DNA of 64,000 nt. It comes from Lachnoclostridium sp. UBA5725 (GTDB lineage Bacteria > Bacillota > Clostridia > Lachnospirales > Lachnospiraceae). How positions within the stretch are numbered: the stretch's first letter is position 1; each line of letters starts with the position of its first letter. The stretch spans positions 29,173 through 93,172 of the forward strand of contig DIGJ01000001.1 of NCBI GenBank assembly GCA_002419585.1. Reading direction: 5' to 3'. This document shows positions 16,988 to 26,400 of the stretch, in pieces. The position numbers were made by a program, and so were the translations under genes. The notes beneath the pieces were generated by a model that ran no database searches, was not told where the DNA came from, and saw only the letters and a list, made by a program, of their open reading frames with translations.

Positions 16988-17017
16988 TTGACATAACTAG
17001 AGCAAATGTGGAATAAT
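16988..17017 (+). promoter_or_regulatory. promoter of the SpoIID-domain gene
   Basis: A perfect -35 TTGACA (16988-16993), an 18-base spacer and AATAAT (17012-17017) as -10. Confidence 0.65.
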
Positions 17018-17054
17018 GTAGCAATAAGTAGGCCAATTTTTGGAGGACATAATT

Positions 17055-19457
17055 ATGAAGAGAAAAATTATTTTATTTTTCATAGGTATTGTTACATTAG
17101 CTGTTTTGATCGGAGTGCAGATTTTTTCACGAGGAGAAAATAGTAATAATATAGAAGTAAGTGAAGAGTATATAGGAGCAGAAACCCGGATTACAAGAGC
17201 TGAAATTGCCCGTATGATAACCTTATTGAACTATACAAGGCAAGAGATCGAGTCGTTGGACCGAACGATTACATTCACAGATACGGACGAAACAAAATGG
17301 TATGATAAGTTTATTAATGCATATAGCGCGATGGGGTTTATTGACAAATCAAAAGAGAGCAATGAATTTCATCCAATGGCATATTTTACATATGGTGATT
17401 GTAAAGAATTATTTGGTTTAATTAAAGAGCAGACAAAAAATGATGCGCTAGATACAAAACTCTTTGCCTTATTGGAACAATTTATGGATGGTAGAGGAGA
17501 GGAGGATAATATTCTTCCAAGTCAATGGATACTTCTTTATCAGATGATATTTGAAGATGGATATGGTATGGAACTTACCGAAGATTCCTTGTATTTTGTT
17601 GAAAGCTGGGAAAATAATGAAGACTTGAGCAAATGGCAGACGGTTACCAACCAAGGAACGTACTATGGTGATGGTCTTAATTTTGTACAGTATCTGGATA
17701 CCAAGCATAAGGTGTTTGTAAAAGACAATGAAATTCTTTGTGTTGGAGAAGAAATGGAAGGGGAATCTCAGATCTCAAATATTTGGATTTTGGGAAAAAA
17801 AGATACAAAACTGAACGTATTTATCGAAGGATGTACCAAGGAATTTGCACTGGCAGGAAACATTGAGGAAGATGTTAGTGGACAGGTGGGAGATCTTTAT
17901 ATAGAAAAAGGTCAGATTACCAAGGTCAGTATAAAGCCTGATAAAATTAAGGGGCGTATTCTTGTAACGAATGATAATTATATTGAAATTGAAAACTATG
18001 GAAGAAAAGCACTTTCTGACGATTTTTGCATATACCGAACCTATGGTGATATTTCAATGGATAAAAGTAACTCACTGGTGGTTGGTTACGAAAATGCTGA
18101 ATTTGTTATTGTTGGCGATGAAATATGTGCGGCCATTATCACAGAGCCCGTAGTAGCAGAGGATATTCGAGTTCTTATAAAGACGACTGGATTTGCTGAT
18201 TATTATCATACCTCGGTAAAACTGAGCGCAAATACAAAATTTACGGTTAGCTATGGAGATAATAAAAAGACATATAAGGCGGACAAGGTTATTACCATTG
18301 ATCAGGATTCTGCGTGGTTTAACAGTGGCAGGATCCTGATAACACCGGACAAGGAAGATGGGAAAGTTACGATAAAAACGATAAAGCGAAATGGAATCAA
18401 TCCATCGTACCAAGGATCGATTGAAATTGCGAAAGACGAAAATGGACTGTTAATTGTGAATGAACTTTCGATTGAACAGTATTTGTATGCGGTAGTTCCA
18501 AGCGAAATGCCAACTACTTATGGACAAGAAGCGTTGAAAGTGCAGGCAGTGTGTGCAAGAAGCTATGCTTATAAACAGCTGTTGGCAAATAATCTTAGAA
18601 ATTATGGTGCCCATGTTGACGATAGCGCCTCCTATCAAGTTTATAACAACATACCAACGAATAAAGACGCAATAAAAGCAGTGGATGCAACTTGTGGTGA
18701 AACGATTGCATACAATGGAGAAATAATAACGGCATATTATTTTTCGACTTCCAGTGGATATACAGCAGATGCTAGTCAGGTATGGAATGGAACGCAAGAA
18801 GTACCTTATTTTACAGGAGGTCTTCAGCTTACAGAATTGACCTCGAAAGCGCAGAAGAAGTTCGATGATTTATCGAAGGAATCTGATTTTAAAGCATTTA
18901 TGAAACAAGATAAATATGAAAGCTATGATAGCGATAGTCCGTGGTATCGTTGGAACGTAACAATATCACCAAAGAATCTCAAAAAGACAATAGACCAAGG
19001 GCTATCTGCCCGCTATGAAGCAAATCGAAAACTGATTCAGACAAAGCAGGAGGATGGCACCTTTAAAAGTGTTCCAATTGACACAATAGGAGACGTGAAA
19101 TCAATTCAGATTGATACACGTCAGCAAAGCGGCATCATAACAAAGATGATTATCACTGGCTCAAAGAATACCATCAAAGTAGAGAGTGAATATAATATAA
19201 GATTTCTCCTTTCACCATGCTTTAGTACGATAGAACGACAAGACGGAAGTAAAATAAGTGGATTATCCATGCTACCAAGTGCTTTCTTCTATATGAATGA
19301 CACAAAAGACGGCTACCAATTTATTGGTGGTGGATACGGACACGGAGTAGGCATGAGTCAAAATGGCGCAAAGACCATGGCAGAACTAGGCTTCACCTAC
19401 AAAGAAATTCTACAACATTACTACAACGGAACAAACCTGTCCATGGCGCAAAATTAA
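17055..19457 (+). CDS. SpoIID/LytB-domain cell-wall protein
   Basis: An 800-residue exported protein. There is a signal/anchor helix (about residues 4-24). A region like an S-layer-homology pair (about 40-130) begins ITRAEIARMITLL and contains TDETKWYDKFINAYSAMGFI. A central part of about 300 residues has no recognised family. The SpoIID/LytB domain runs from about 455 to 795, beginning near LSIEQYLYAVVPSEMP and ending with GYGHGVGMSQNGAKTMAELG. SpoIID proteins cleave peptidoglycan glycan strands lacking stem peptides. I chose the ATG at 17055, eight bases after GGAGG (17042-17046), over an in-frame TTG at 17040. A family A palindrome follows. Confidence 0.87.
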   Translation: MKRKIILFFIGIVTLAVLIGVQIFSRGENSNNIEVSEEYIGAETRITRAEIARMITLLNYTRQEIESLDRTITFTDTDETKWYDKFINAYSAMGFIDKSKESNEFHPMAYFTYGDCKELFGLIKEQTKNDALDTKLFALLEQFMDGRGEEDNILPSQWILLYQMIFEDGYGMELTEDSLYFVESWENNEDLSKWQTVTNQGTYYGDGLNFVQYLDTKHKVFVKDNEILCVGEEMEGESQISNIWILGKKDTKLNVFIEGCTKEFALAGNIEEDVSGQVGDLYIEKGQITKVSIKPDKIKGRILVTNDNYIEIENYGRKALSDDFCIYRTYGDISMDKSNSLVVGYENAEFVIVGDEICAAIITEPVVAEDIRVLIKTTGFADYYHTSVKLSANTKFTVSYGDNKKTYKADKVITIDQDSAWFNSGRILITPDKEDGKVTIKTIKRNGINPSYQGSIEIAKDENGLLIVNELSIEQYLYAVVPSEMPTTYGQEALKVQAVCARSYAYKQLLANNLRNYGAHVDDSASYQVYNNIPTNKDAIKAVDATCGETIAYNGEIITAYYFSTSSGYTADASQVWNGTQEVPYFTGGLQLTELTSKAQKKFDDLSKESDFKAFMKQDKYESYDSDSPWYRWNVTISPKNLKKTIDQGLSARYEANRKLIQTKQEDGTFKSVPIDTIGDVKSIQIDTRQQSGIITKMIITGSKNTIKVESEYNIRFLLSPCFSTIERQDGSKISGLSMLPSAFFYMNDTKDGYQFIGGGYGHGVGMSQNGAKTMAELGFTYKEILQHYYNGTNLSMAQN

Positions 19458-19464
19458 TAAACGC

Positions 19465-19660
19465 TATGTTCAATTTGTAATCCAAGGCTCAGAAAGCATA
19501 CGCTCCTACTTCAAAACGATTGTCAATTTTAATAAGCCATAAACAGCGAAAAACAGGTGATTAGGCACCCGTTTTTCGCTATCGTCTTATTAAAATAATC
19601 GTTTAATTCAGTTGGAGCGTATGCTTTCTGAGCCTTGGATTACAAATTGGGATAAAGTTT
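19465..19660. repeat. long palindromic element, family A, copy 2
   Basis: A perfect 36-bp inverted repeat (19471-19506 with 19614-19649) around an inner core. AGCGAAAAAC-A-GGTG (19545-19559) pairs with CACC-C-GTTTTTCGCT (19566-19580), one mismatch, loop ATTAGG. It is the reverse orientation of copy 1 with the same core and the same outer 20 bases of arm, but a different inner arm. It sits between convergent genes, as copy 1 does. Confidence 0.85.
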
Positions 19661-19680
19661 TTTGATTTTGAAAGATTGAT

Positions 19681-20508
19681 TTATTTCTTAGATAAATGGT
19701 GATAGAGTAATTCGTTGATTTCGCAACCAATAAATAAAATGTACATGCAGGCATAGAGCCAAAGCATACAAAAAATCAGGACCGTTAAACTGCCATAAGT
19801 ATTGAAATTTGCAAAATTATCAATGTATAACGAATAAATCAATGAAAATCCCATCCAACCAATACTGGCAACGATTGCGCCTGGAATTACATATACAAAT
19901 CGGCATTTGAAGTTGGGGATCCAAAGGTACATAGCACTGAAAAATAGAAATAGAACTAAAAGACCGCCTGCTGAGCGTATACTCATAACCATGAGAGCAA
20001 AATCTTCAAGAAGGGGTATCTGATTTACGATACCAATAAATATCTTATTACCAAATACTAAAATGGCAAGAGATACAACTAAGGTAAGAGCGAATATGAG
20101 GGTATAAAACGAAGCAACTAAACGAAGTCTTACATAATTTCTGGTTTCTGGAATCTTATAAATAAAATTGAATCCTTGCATCATAGATAGGAAACCTTTT
20201 GAAGCAGACCATAATGCCGAGATAGCAGTTACAGAAATGATAGTAACCGATGGCTGCGAATAAATTTCGTTTACAAGGGAAATGACATAAGTATTAACGG
20301 CATGTGGTAAAAGTTGGCTTGCCATAGAAACCATAGAATCCTTTGTAATAGGAAGATACTGGATTAATGTCAATAAAAGCATAAGAAATGGAATAAACGA
20401 TAAGATAATAAAAAAAGCAGTCTCTGCTGCAAAAGCCGAAACAGCATCTTCCTTCATTTTTGTTAAAAAGAATTTTATATAATTTACAGTTTTAGTTATT
20501 TGTTTCAT
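19681..20508 (-). CDS. YihY/BrkB family membrane protein
   Basis: About 275 residues with six hydrophobic segments. Family features are the N-terminal EDAVSAFAAETAFFIILSFIPF segment and the later NFNTYGSLTVLIFCMLWLYAC. The function of YihY proteins is unsettled; older ribonuclease BN annotations were mistaken. I prefer the ATG at 20508, preceded by ATGGAGTAAAC, over the ATG at 20586, which has no SD. The start region shares a short leader segment with the AP2-domain gene (see findings). It is convergent with the SpoIID gene. Confidence 0.87.
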   Translation of the reverse strand: MKQITKTVNYIKFFLTKMKEDAVSAFAAETAFFIILSFIPFLMLLLTLIQYLPITKDSMVSMASQLLPHAVNTYVISLVNEIYSQPSVTIISVTAISALWSASKGFLSMMQGFNFIYKIPETRNYVRLRLVASFYTLIFALTLVVSLAILVFGNKIFIGIVNQIPLLEDFALMVMSIRSAGGLLVLFLFFSAMYLWIPNFKCRFVYVIPGAIVASIGWMGFSLIYSLYIDNFANFNTYGSLTVLIFCMLWLYACMYILFIGCEINELLYHHLSKK

Positions 20509-20687
20509 GTTTACTCCATTTCTGCATATTAAGTTTGTATGCGAAGCAATGACCATAAATTTATTGAGTGAAATGTCAATCTTCATTTGCTACAACTTTG
20601 CATTCTAATAATACTAAGCAATTATAATATTATATGTCAAAAGTGGCAAGTAAAATCAAAGCATACGCCTAAAATGTGAAATAAAGG

Positions 20688-20715
20688 TTGACACGATGCA
20701 TTTCTGTGATAGAAT
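20688..20715 (+). promoter_or_regulatory. promoter of the pheST T-box transcript
   Basis: TTGACA (20688-20693), a 16-base spacer and TAGAAT (20710-20715). Confidence 0.75.
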
Positions 20716-20721
20716 AAAAGG

Positions 20722-21009
20722 CATAATATGAAAAAGACGTTGATGGTGCAAAAGAATATAAGTCCCTTTCAGAGAGAGAAACTCATCGGATGGAAAGTTT
20801 CTTAAGGTAGATTATATTTTAATTTCACACCGAAGTTGTAAGGCTGAAAGTATAGTAGGCTTTGCCGTTGACATGGACGTTACCCATGCATAAGAGCTTG
20901 CACTTTTTGGAATTTTGATTTTCAAAAGAAAAGCAAGAATTAGGGTGGTACCGCGGATATAACACAGTTCGTCCCTTAGAATGTAGATTCTAAGCGACGG
21001 GCTTTTTTT
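20722..21009 (+). ncRNA. T-box leader (tRNA-Phe responsive) with terminator
   Basis: The T-box core AGGGTGGTACCGCGG is present at 20942-20956. It is followed by a terminator: CTTAGAAT/ATTCTAAG (20975-20982 with 20987-20994), extended by CGTC/GACG, then seven T. A UUC codon at 20824-20826 followed by A is a plausible phenylalanine specifier, but I could not fold stem I fully. Uncharged tRNA-Phe should favour the antiterminator and allow pheST expression. Confidence 0.92.
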
Positions 21010-21062
21010 ATGGGCAAGTTTCTTAGAATAAGGAAATTTCAACAATGGAAAGGAGATTTATC

Positions 21063-22082
21063 ATGCAAGACCAATTAAAAAACATTGTAGACCAGGCTAT
21101 TTCTCAAATCAATGAGTCAGAAGGCATGGACAAATTAAATGACATACGTGTCGCATTCCTTGGTAAAAAAGGAGAATTAACTTCGGTATTAAAATCGATG
21201 AAGGATGTAGCACCGGAGGATCGGCCAAAAGTAGGTCAGATGGTGAATGAAGCCAGGGAACAACTAGAAAAGATATTAGAAGAAAAGAAAACCATGTTCC
21301 TTAAGAAAGTAAGAGAAGAACAAATCAAGATGGAAACCATCGATGTTACCCTCCCTGCGAAAAAGCCAGTTATGGGAAAACATCATCCAAATACCATCGC
21401 CCTCGAAGAAATTGAAACTATTTTTACTGGTATGGGGTATGAAGTAATTGAAGGACCAGAAGTAGAATACGATTACTACAACTTTGAGGCGCTTAATATT
21501 CCTGCAAATCATCCGGCAAAAGATGAACAGGATACCTTCTATGTAAATAGTAATATTGTACTTCGTACGCAGACGTCCTCTGTACAGGTGCATGAAATGG
21601 AAAAAGGAAAGCTTCCGATTCGTATGATAGCGCCAGGTAGAGTATTCCGTTCCGATGAAGTAGATGCAACGCATTCACCATCTTTTCATCAGGTTGAGGG
21701 ATTAGTAATTGATAAAGATGTAACCTTTGCAGACTTAAAAGGAACGTTAGCAGAGTTTGCAAAAGAATTATTCGGAGAAGAAACAAAGGTAAAATTTAGA
21801 CCACATCATTTCCCATTCACTGAGCCAAGCGCAGAAATGGACGTTTCCTGCTTTAAATGTGGTGGTAGTGGATGTCGTTTCTGTAAAGGTTCAGGTTGGA
21901 TTGAAATCTTAGGATGTGGAATGGTGCATCCAAACGTATTAAAAATGAGTGGAATTGATCCAGAGGAATACGTGGGATTTGCATTTGGAATGGGATTAGA
22001 GCGTGTTGCACTATTAAAATATGAAATCGACGACATGCGTCTTCTATACGAAAACGACGTAAGATTTTTAAATCAGTTCTAA
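21063..22082 (+). CDS. pheS: phenylalanyl-tRNA synthetase alpha subunit
   Basis: The catalytic subunit, charging tRNA-Phe. 339 residues with the class II motif region (RMIAPGRVFRSDEVDATHSP, then HQVEGLVID), the Cys-rich SCFKCGGSGCRFCKGSGW insertion common in Firmicutes, and motif 3 GMGLERVALLKY. I chose the ATG at 21063 because AAAGGAGAT ends seven bases upstream; the ATG at 21045 has no SD and adds six residues. It is under the T-box and followed 17 bases later by pheT. Confidence 0.98.
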   Translation: MQDQLKNIVDQAISQINESEGMDKLNDIRVAFLGKKGELTSVLKSMKDVAPEDRPKVGQMVNEAREQLEKILEEKKTMFLKKVREEQIKMETIDVTLPAKKPVMGKHHPNTIALEEIETIFTGMGYEVIEGPEVEYDYYNFEALNIPANHPAKDEQDTFYVNSNIVLRTQTSSVQVHEMEKGKLPIRMIAPGRVFRSDEVDATHSPSFHQVEGLVIDKDVTFADLKGTLAEFAKELFGEETKVKFRPHHFPFTEPSAEMDVSCFKCGGSGCRFCKGSGWIEILGCGMVHPNVLKMSGIDPEEYVGFAFGMGLERVALLKYEIDDMRLLYENDVRFLNQF

Positions 22083-22099
22083 GAAAGGAAGCGAATATT

Positions 22100-24541
22100 A
22101 TGAATACACCACTATCATGGATCAAAGCCTATGTTCCAGAACTTGAGTGTACGGCTCAAGAATATACCGATGCAATGACATTATCAGGAACAAAAGTAGA
22201 AGGCTTTGAATGTTTAGATAAAAACTTAGAAAAAATCGTAGTAGGAAAAATATTAGAAATTGAAAGACATCCGGATGCAGATAAATTGATCGTATGCCAG
22301 GTGCAGATTTCGGAAGAAGGAGATCAGGTGCAGATTGTCACCGGAGCTTCCAATGTATCCGTTGGAGATAAGATCCCAGTCGTACTAGACGGAGGACGCG
22401 TAGCCGCTAGTGCGCATGATAGCGAGCCTCATCCAGAAGGAATCAAGATTAAAAAAGGAAAACTTCGTGGAATCGAGTCCTTTGGTATGATGTGCTCGAT
22501 TGCAGAACTTGGTTCTGACCGTGATATGTATCCGGATGCAGCTGAGGATGGCATCTACATTTTAAGTGATAATGAAGATTATAAAGACGCGAAGCTTGGA
22601 ACGAGCGTTCCCGAACTTTTAGGTCTAAGCGATGTTGTTTTTGAATATGAAATCACATCAAACCGTGTGGACTGTTTTGCCGTAATCGGTATTGCAAGAG
22701 AAGCAGCTGCGACCTTCCGTAAGCCATTTATACCTCCAGTTATAACAGAAACTGGTAATAGTGAAAAAGCAAGTGATTATATCAGTGTGGAAGTAAAAGA
22801 TACCGATCTTTGCTCTCGCTATGTCGCTCGAGTTGTAAAAAATATTAAAATCGGACCTTCTCCAGAGTGGATGAAGAGAAGATTAGCGGCAGCAGGAATT
22901 CGACCAATCAATAATGTTGTCGATATTACCAACTACGTAATGGAAGAATACGGCCAGCCAATGCATGCTTACGATTTAGACACGATTGCTGATAAAAAAA
23001 TTATTGTAAGACGCGCAAATAGTGGGGAAGAATTTGAAACCTTAGATGGACAAAAAAGAACGTTAGATACTTCTATGCTCATGATTTGCGATGGCGAAAA
23101 ACCAGTTGGTATTGCGGGTATCATGGGTGGAGACAATTCTAAGATCACGGATAATGTAACGACGATGCTATTTGAAGCGGCTTGTTTTGACGGAACCAAC
23201 ATACGTCTTTCCGGTAAAAAACTTGGAATGAGAACGGATGCGCAGGCAAAGTTTGAAAAAGGATTGGATCCGAATACAGCTATGCAGGCAATGAACCGCG
23301 CTTGTCAGTTAATGGAAGAACTTGGTGCTGGTGAAGTAGTTGGTGGTTGCGTTGATGTATATCCACAGGTTCGCCAACCAAAACACGTAGCATACAATGC
23401 GGAACGTATCAATGCATTGCTCGGAACCAATATTGAAGAATCTACTATGGTAGAATACTTCAAAATGATTGATTTAGAAGTAGATGAAACCAAGAAAGAA
23501 TTAATCGTTCCTACCTGGAGACAGGATGTTGGATGCCATGCGGATGTTGCAGAAGAAGTAGCTCGTTTTTATGGCTATGATAATATTCCAATGACACTTC
23601 CAAGAGGAGAAGCAACCCATGGAAAATTATCCCATAAGTTAAGTATTGAAAAAATAATTCGTTCCGTAGCAGAACGTCATGGATTTACAGAAGGAATGAC
23701 ATATTCCTTCGAAAGTCCAAAGGTATTTGATAAGCTTTTGATTTCTAAGGAAGATAAACTTAGAGAAGCAGTTGTTATTTCAAACCCACTTGGAGAAGAT
23801 TATAGTATAATGCGTACACTTCCGTTAAATGGAATGATGACATCTCTTGCAACCAATTATAATAGAAGAAACAAAGATGTACGCTTATATGAAATTGCAA
23901 ATATCTACCTTCCAAAAGCATTACCACTTACGCAGCTACCTCAAGAGAGAACACAACTTACACTCGGCATGTATGGAGAGGGCGACTTCTTTGATATGAA
24001 AGGTGTTACGGAAATGGTATTCGAACGTTGTGGTTTGATGGAAATTAAAATGTATGACCCGAATGCAGGAAAATCTTTCCTTCATCCTGGTCGCCAGGCA
24101 AACATTATATATGATGGAAAAGTAATCGGATATCTGGGTGAAGTTCACCCTGAAGTTTGCGAAAACTACAATATCGGAACCAAAGTTAATGTTGCAGTGC
24201 TTGATATCCCAATGATAATCGAACGTTCTAACTTTGCGAAGAAATTCAAAACGATTGGTAAGTTCCCAGGAGTATCCCGTGATATATCGATGGTTATGAA
24301 AAAAGATATTTTAGTAGGTCAGGTGGAAGAAATCATTCGTAAGCGTGGAGGAAAGCTATTAGAAAACTACAAACTCTTCGATATTTACGAAGGTGCACAG
24401 ATTAAGGAAGGTTATAAATCAGTTGCCTATTCCATAAACTTCCGTGCAGAAGACAGAACACTGGAAGAAAAAGAAATTTCAGCGGTTATGGAAAAAATAC
24501 TGAACGGATTAAAAGAGCTAGGTATCGAGCTTCGTCAGTAA
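22100..24541 (+). CDS. pheT: phenylalanyl-tRNA synthetase beta subunit
   Basis: 813 residues, the usual full length. In order: an N-terminal tRNA-binding OB domain (about 40-150, GKILEIERHPDADKLIVCQV), the B3/B4 editing region (about 200-390), the B5 domain (about 405-475), the catalytic-like core, and a C-terminal ferredoxin-fold anticodon-binding domain (about 720-813, FPGVSRDISMVM). It pairs with PheS as an alpha2-beta2 enzyme. AAGGA precedes the ATG. Confidence 0.98.
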   Translation: MNTPLSWIKAYVPELECTAQEYTDAMTLSGTKVEGFECLDKNLEKIVVGKILEIERHPDADKLIVCQVQISEEGDQVQIVTGASNVSVGDKIPVVLDGGRVAASAHDSEPHPEGIKIKKGKLRGIESFGMMCSIAELGSDRDMYPDAAEDGIYILSDNEDYKDAKLGTSVPELLGLSDVVFEYEITSNRVDCFAVIGIAREAAATFRKPFIPPVITETGNSEKASDYISVEVKDTDLCSRYVARVVKNIKIGPSPEWMKRRLAAAGIRPINNVVDITNYVMEEYGQPMHAYDLDTIADKKIIVRRANSGEEFETLDGQKRTLDTSMLMICDGEKPVGIAGIMGGDNSKITDNVTTMLFEAACFDGTNIRLSGKKLGMRTDAQAKFEKGLDPNTAMQAMNRACQLMEELGAGEVVGGCVDVYPQVRQPKHVAYNAERINALLGTNIEESTMVEYFKMIDLEVDETKKELIVPTWRQDVGCHADVAEEVARFYGYDNIPMTLPRGEATHGKLSHKLSIEKIIRSVAERHGFTEGMTYSFESPKVFDKLLISKEDKLREAVVISNPLGEDYSIMRTLPLNGMMTSLATNYNRRNKDVRLYEIANIYLPKALPLTQLPQERTQLTLGMYGEGDFFDMKGVTEMVFERCGLMEIKMYDPNAGKSFLHPGRQANIIYDGKVIGYLGEVHPEVCENYNIGTKVNVAVLDIPMIIERSNFAKKFKTIGKFPGVSRDISMVMKKDILVGQVEEIIRKRGGKLLENYKLFDIYEGAQIKEGYKSVAYSINFRAEDRTLEEKEISAVMEKILNGLKELGIELRQ

Positions 24542-24684
24542 ATAGATATAAATAGGATATAAGTATTTCATAAATTTAAGACCCTTTTTTATAAATTGTT
24601 GCATCCAAAGATTATAATTTTAACTTGTGACAAAATATAAGAATTGGGTCTAAAATTTTCCTGTTGTGAGAATGCCCGTTTTGG

Positions 24685-24713
24685 TTGATTATTTCGGTAA
24701 ATTAGTCTATAAT
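24685..24713 (+). promoter_or_regulatory. promoter of the vanZ-like gene
   Basis: TTGATT (24685-24690), a 17-base spacer and a perfect TATAAT (24708-24713). The preceding 140 bases after pheT hold only a 6-base AGACCC/GGGTCT inverted repeat. Confidence 0.8.
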
Positions 24714-24768
24714 TATCGCGAAGCTTATTGTGAAGTGTTAAGCTGTGATTGAAAAGATGGGAGTATAT

Positions 24769-25233
24769 ATGAAAGTTTCAAAGACAAAAAAAATGTGGAT
24801 TCATCGTTTTGTGTGGATTCTTTTTTTAATATATATAGCCGCAATGGTTTATCTTTTGTTTTTTAGTGAAGAACTGAATCGTAATAGTGGACCATATGAA
24901 TACAATCTGGTTCTTTTTAAAGAGATTAAACGTGGTTTTTGGTGCTATCAAAATGGGATGAAAAGTTATTTCTTTTTAAATGTAGTAATGAACGTTGTTG
25001 CATTTATGCCTCTTGGATTTATACTGCCAATCATCAGTCCGAAAAATCGAAAATTCTTAAATATCCTAGCATTGGGATTTGAACTTACTTTGCTCATTGA
25101 ATTATTACAGCTTTTTTTAAGAGTTGGTTGTTTTGATGTGGACGATTTGCTTTTAAATACGATAGGAGCAGTTTTGGGATATTTACTATTTAAAATATGC
25201 CATAAACTTGAAGGAGGCATGAAACATGGTTGA
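24769..25233 (+). CDS. VanZ-like membrane protein
   Basis: 154 residues, four hydrophobic helices. VanZ-family features are NVVMNVVAFMPLGFILP and ELLQLFLRVGCFDVDDLLLNTIGAVLGY. VanZ gives low-level teicoplanin resistance in enterococci, but most family members have no known role. I chose the ATG at 24769 because GGGAG (24759-24763) fits; the upstream GTG at 24745 lacks an SD. No vanHAX genes are near, although a VanRS-like two-component pair follows. Confidence 0.85.
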   Translation: MKVSKTKKMWIHRFVWILFLIYIAAMVYLLFFSEELNRNSGPYEYNLVLFKEIKRGFWCYQNGMKSYFFLNVVMNVVAFMPLGFILPIISPKNRKFLNILALGFELTLLIELLQLFLRVGCFDVDDLLLNTIGAVLGYLLFKICHKLEGGMKHG

Positions 25234-25588
25234 TAAAAAAGGGAAAAAACGTTATCGAAAAATGCAAAATCGTAAGAGCAAAAATTATAAATTTTCAGAT
25301 AAAATACACCCAATAAAAGGTGTTTTATCCTTTGCTTTTGCTGTTTTTGGGATTGCGATATTTTTGATAACAAGCTATTTTTCATATGCAGCAAAAGGTA
25401 ATGCAGGGCTTTTTGTAGGCTTGTTTGGAGTATTGGCGCTCCTTTTTTGTGCAGCGGGAGTTGTTTTATCCTTAATGGCGATGCGTCAAAAAGATATTCA
25501 TTATCGCTTTCCTGTAATAGGAGGCATTTTATGTGCGGTTATGTTAATTGGATACATGATGATGTATACACTTGGAGCCATTGTATAA
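25226..25588 (+). CDS. small three-helix membrane protein (DUF6142-like)
   Basis: 120 residues. A basic N-terminus (KKGKKRYRKMQNRKSKN) is followed by three hydrophobic helices (about 35-53, 60-85, 95-118). It resembles the DUF6142 group of Lachnospiraceae in layout; this match is from memory and tentative. The SD AAGGAGG (25211-25217) lies eight bases before the ATG, which overlaps the vanZ-like gene. Its stop codon lies within a terminator hairpin. Confidence 0.65.
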   Translation: MVDKKGKKRYRKMQNRKSKNYKFSDKIHPIKGVLSFAFAVFGIAIFLITSYFSYAAKGNAGLFVGLFGVLALLFCAAGVVLSLMAMRQKDIHYRFPVIGGILCAVMLIGYMMMYTLGAIV

Positions 25589-25601
25589 TGGCTCATTTTT
25601 A
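25575..25601 (+). terminator. terminator overlapping the stop of the small membrane protein
   Basis: GAGCCATT (25575-25582) pairs with AATGGCTC (25587-25594), loop GTAT, then ATTTTTAT. Confidence 0.8.
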
Positions 25602-25698
25602 TCCTGTTTATTTCAAGAAAATTTAAGATTTCTGTAAGGACTAAAGTAAAAAACTGTGTTACGATAACCCTAGAAGCCATTGGTGGCAGGAGGTACAT

Positions 25699-26400
25699 AT
25701 GGAAGAAAGAAACATATTAGTTGTTGATGATGACAAAGAAATTGCTGATTTAGTGGAAATTCATTTAGTTGGGGATGGATACAAAGTCTTTAAGTCGTAT
25801 GATGCAAAAGAAGGACTTAAAATACTAGAAGAAGAACAAATAGACTTGGCGATCCTTGATATTATGATGCCTGGTACAGATGGAATTACCCTCTGCAAGA
25901 TGATTCGTGAAAATAACACCATTCCAATTATTATGCTGAGTGCAAGATCAAGCGATCTAGATAAGATCGTAGGACTGGGAGCCGGCGCGGATGACTATGT
26001 GATCAAGCCATTTAACCCACTTGAATTGACAGCCCGGGTAAAATCTCAACTTAGAAGATATACAACACTCAATCCAAATTCTTCAAACCAACTGACAACC
26101 AAAGAGATTCATTTGGAAAACCTAACCATAAACAAGGAAAATCACCGCGTAGTAGCTTATGATAAAGAAGTGAAACTTACACCAATTGAATTTGATATTT
26201 TATATCTGCTTGCAAATAATTTAGGCAAGGTATTTAGTACAGAAGAAATCTTTGAAAATGTATGGAATGAAAAGATGTATGAAGCAAACAATACCGTCAT
26301 GGTACATATTCGCAGACTTCGCGAAAAAATCGAATTGGACTCTAGGAACGCAATGGTAATAAAAACAGTTTGGGGAGTGGGATACAAGATTGAAAAGTAG
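25699..26400 (+). CDS. OmpR-family response regulator (VanR-like)
   Basis: 233 residues. The receiver domain has acidic D10/D11, phospho-acceptor D54 in LDIMMPG, S81 and K103. A C-terminal winged-helix DNA-binding domain (about 130-230) ends VIKTVWGVGYKIEK. Overall it resembles VanR-type regulators. AGGAGG precedes the ATG. It overlaps the sensor kinase gene. Probable targets are the lipoprotein/ABC genes downstream and its own promoter, by position only. Confidence 0.95.
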   Translation: MEERNILVVDDDKEIADLVEIHLVGDGYKVFKSYDAKEGLKILEEEQIDLAILDIMMPGTDGITLCKMIRENNTIPIIMLSARSSDLDKIVGLGAGADDYVIKPFNPLELTARVKSQLRRYTTLNPNSSNQLTTKEIHLENLTINKENHRVVAYDKEVKLTPIEFDILYLLANNLGKVFSTEEIFENVWNEKMYEANNTVMVHIRRLREKIELDSRNAMVIKTVWGVGYKIEK

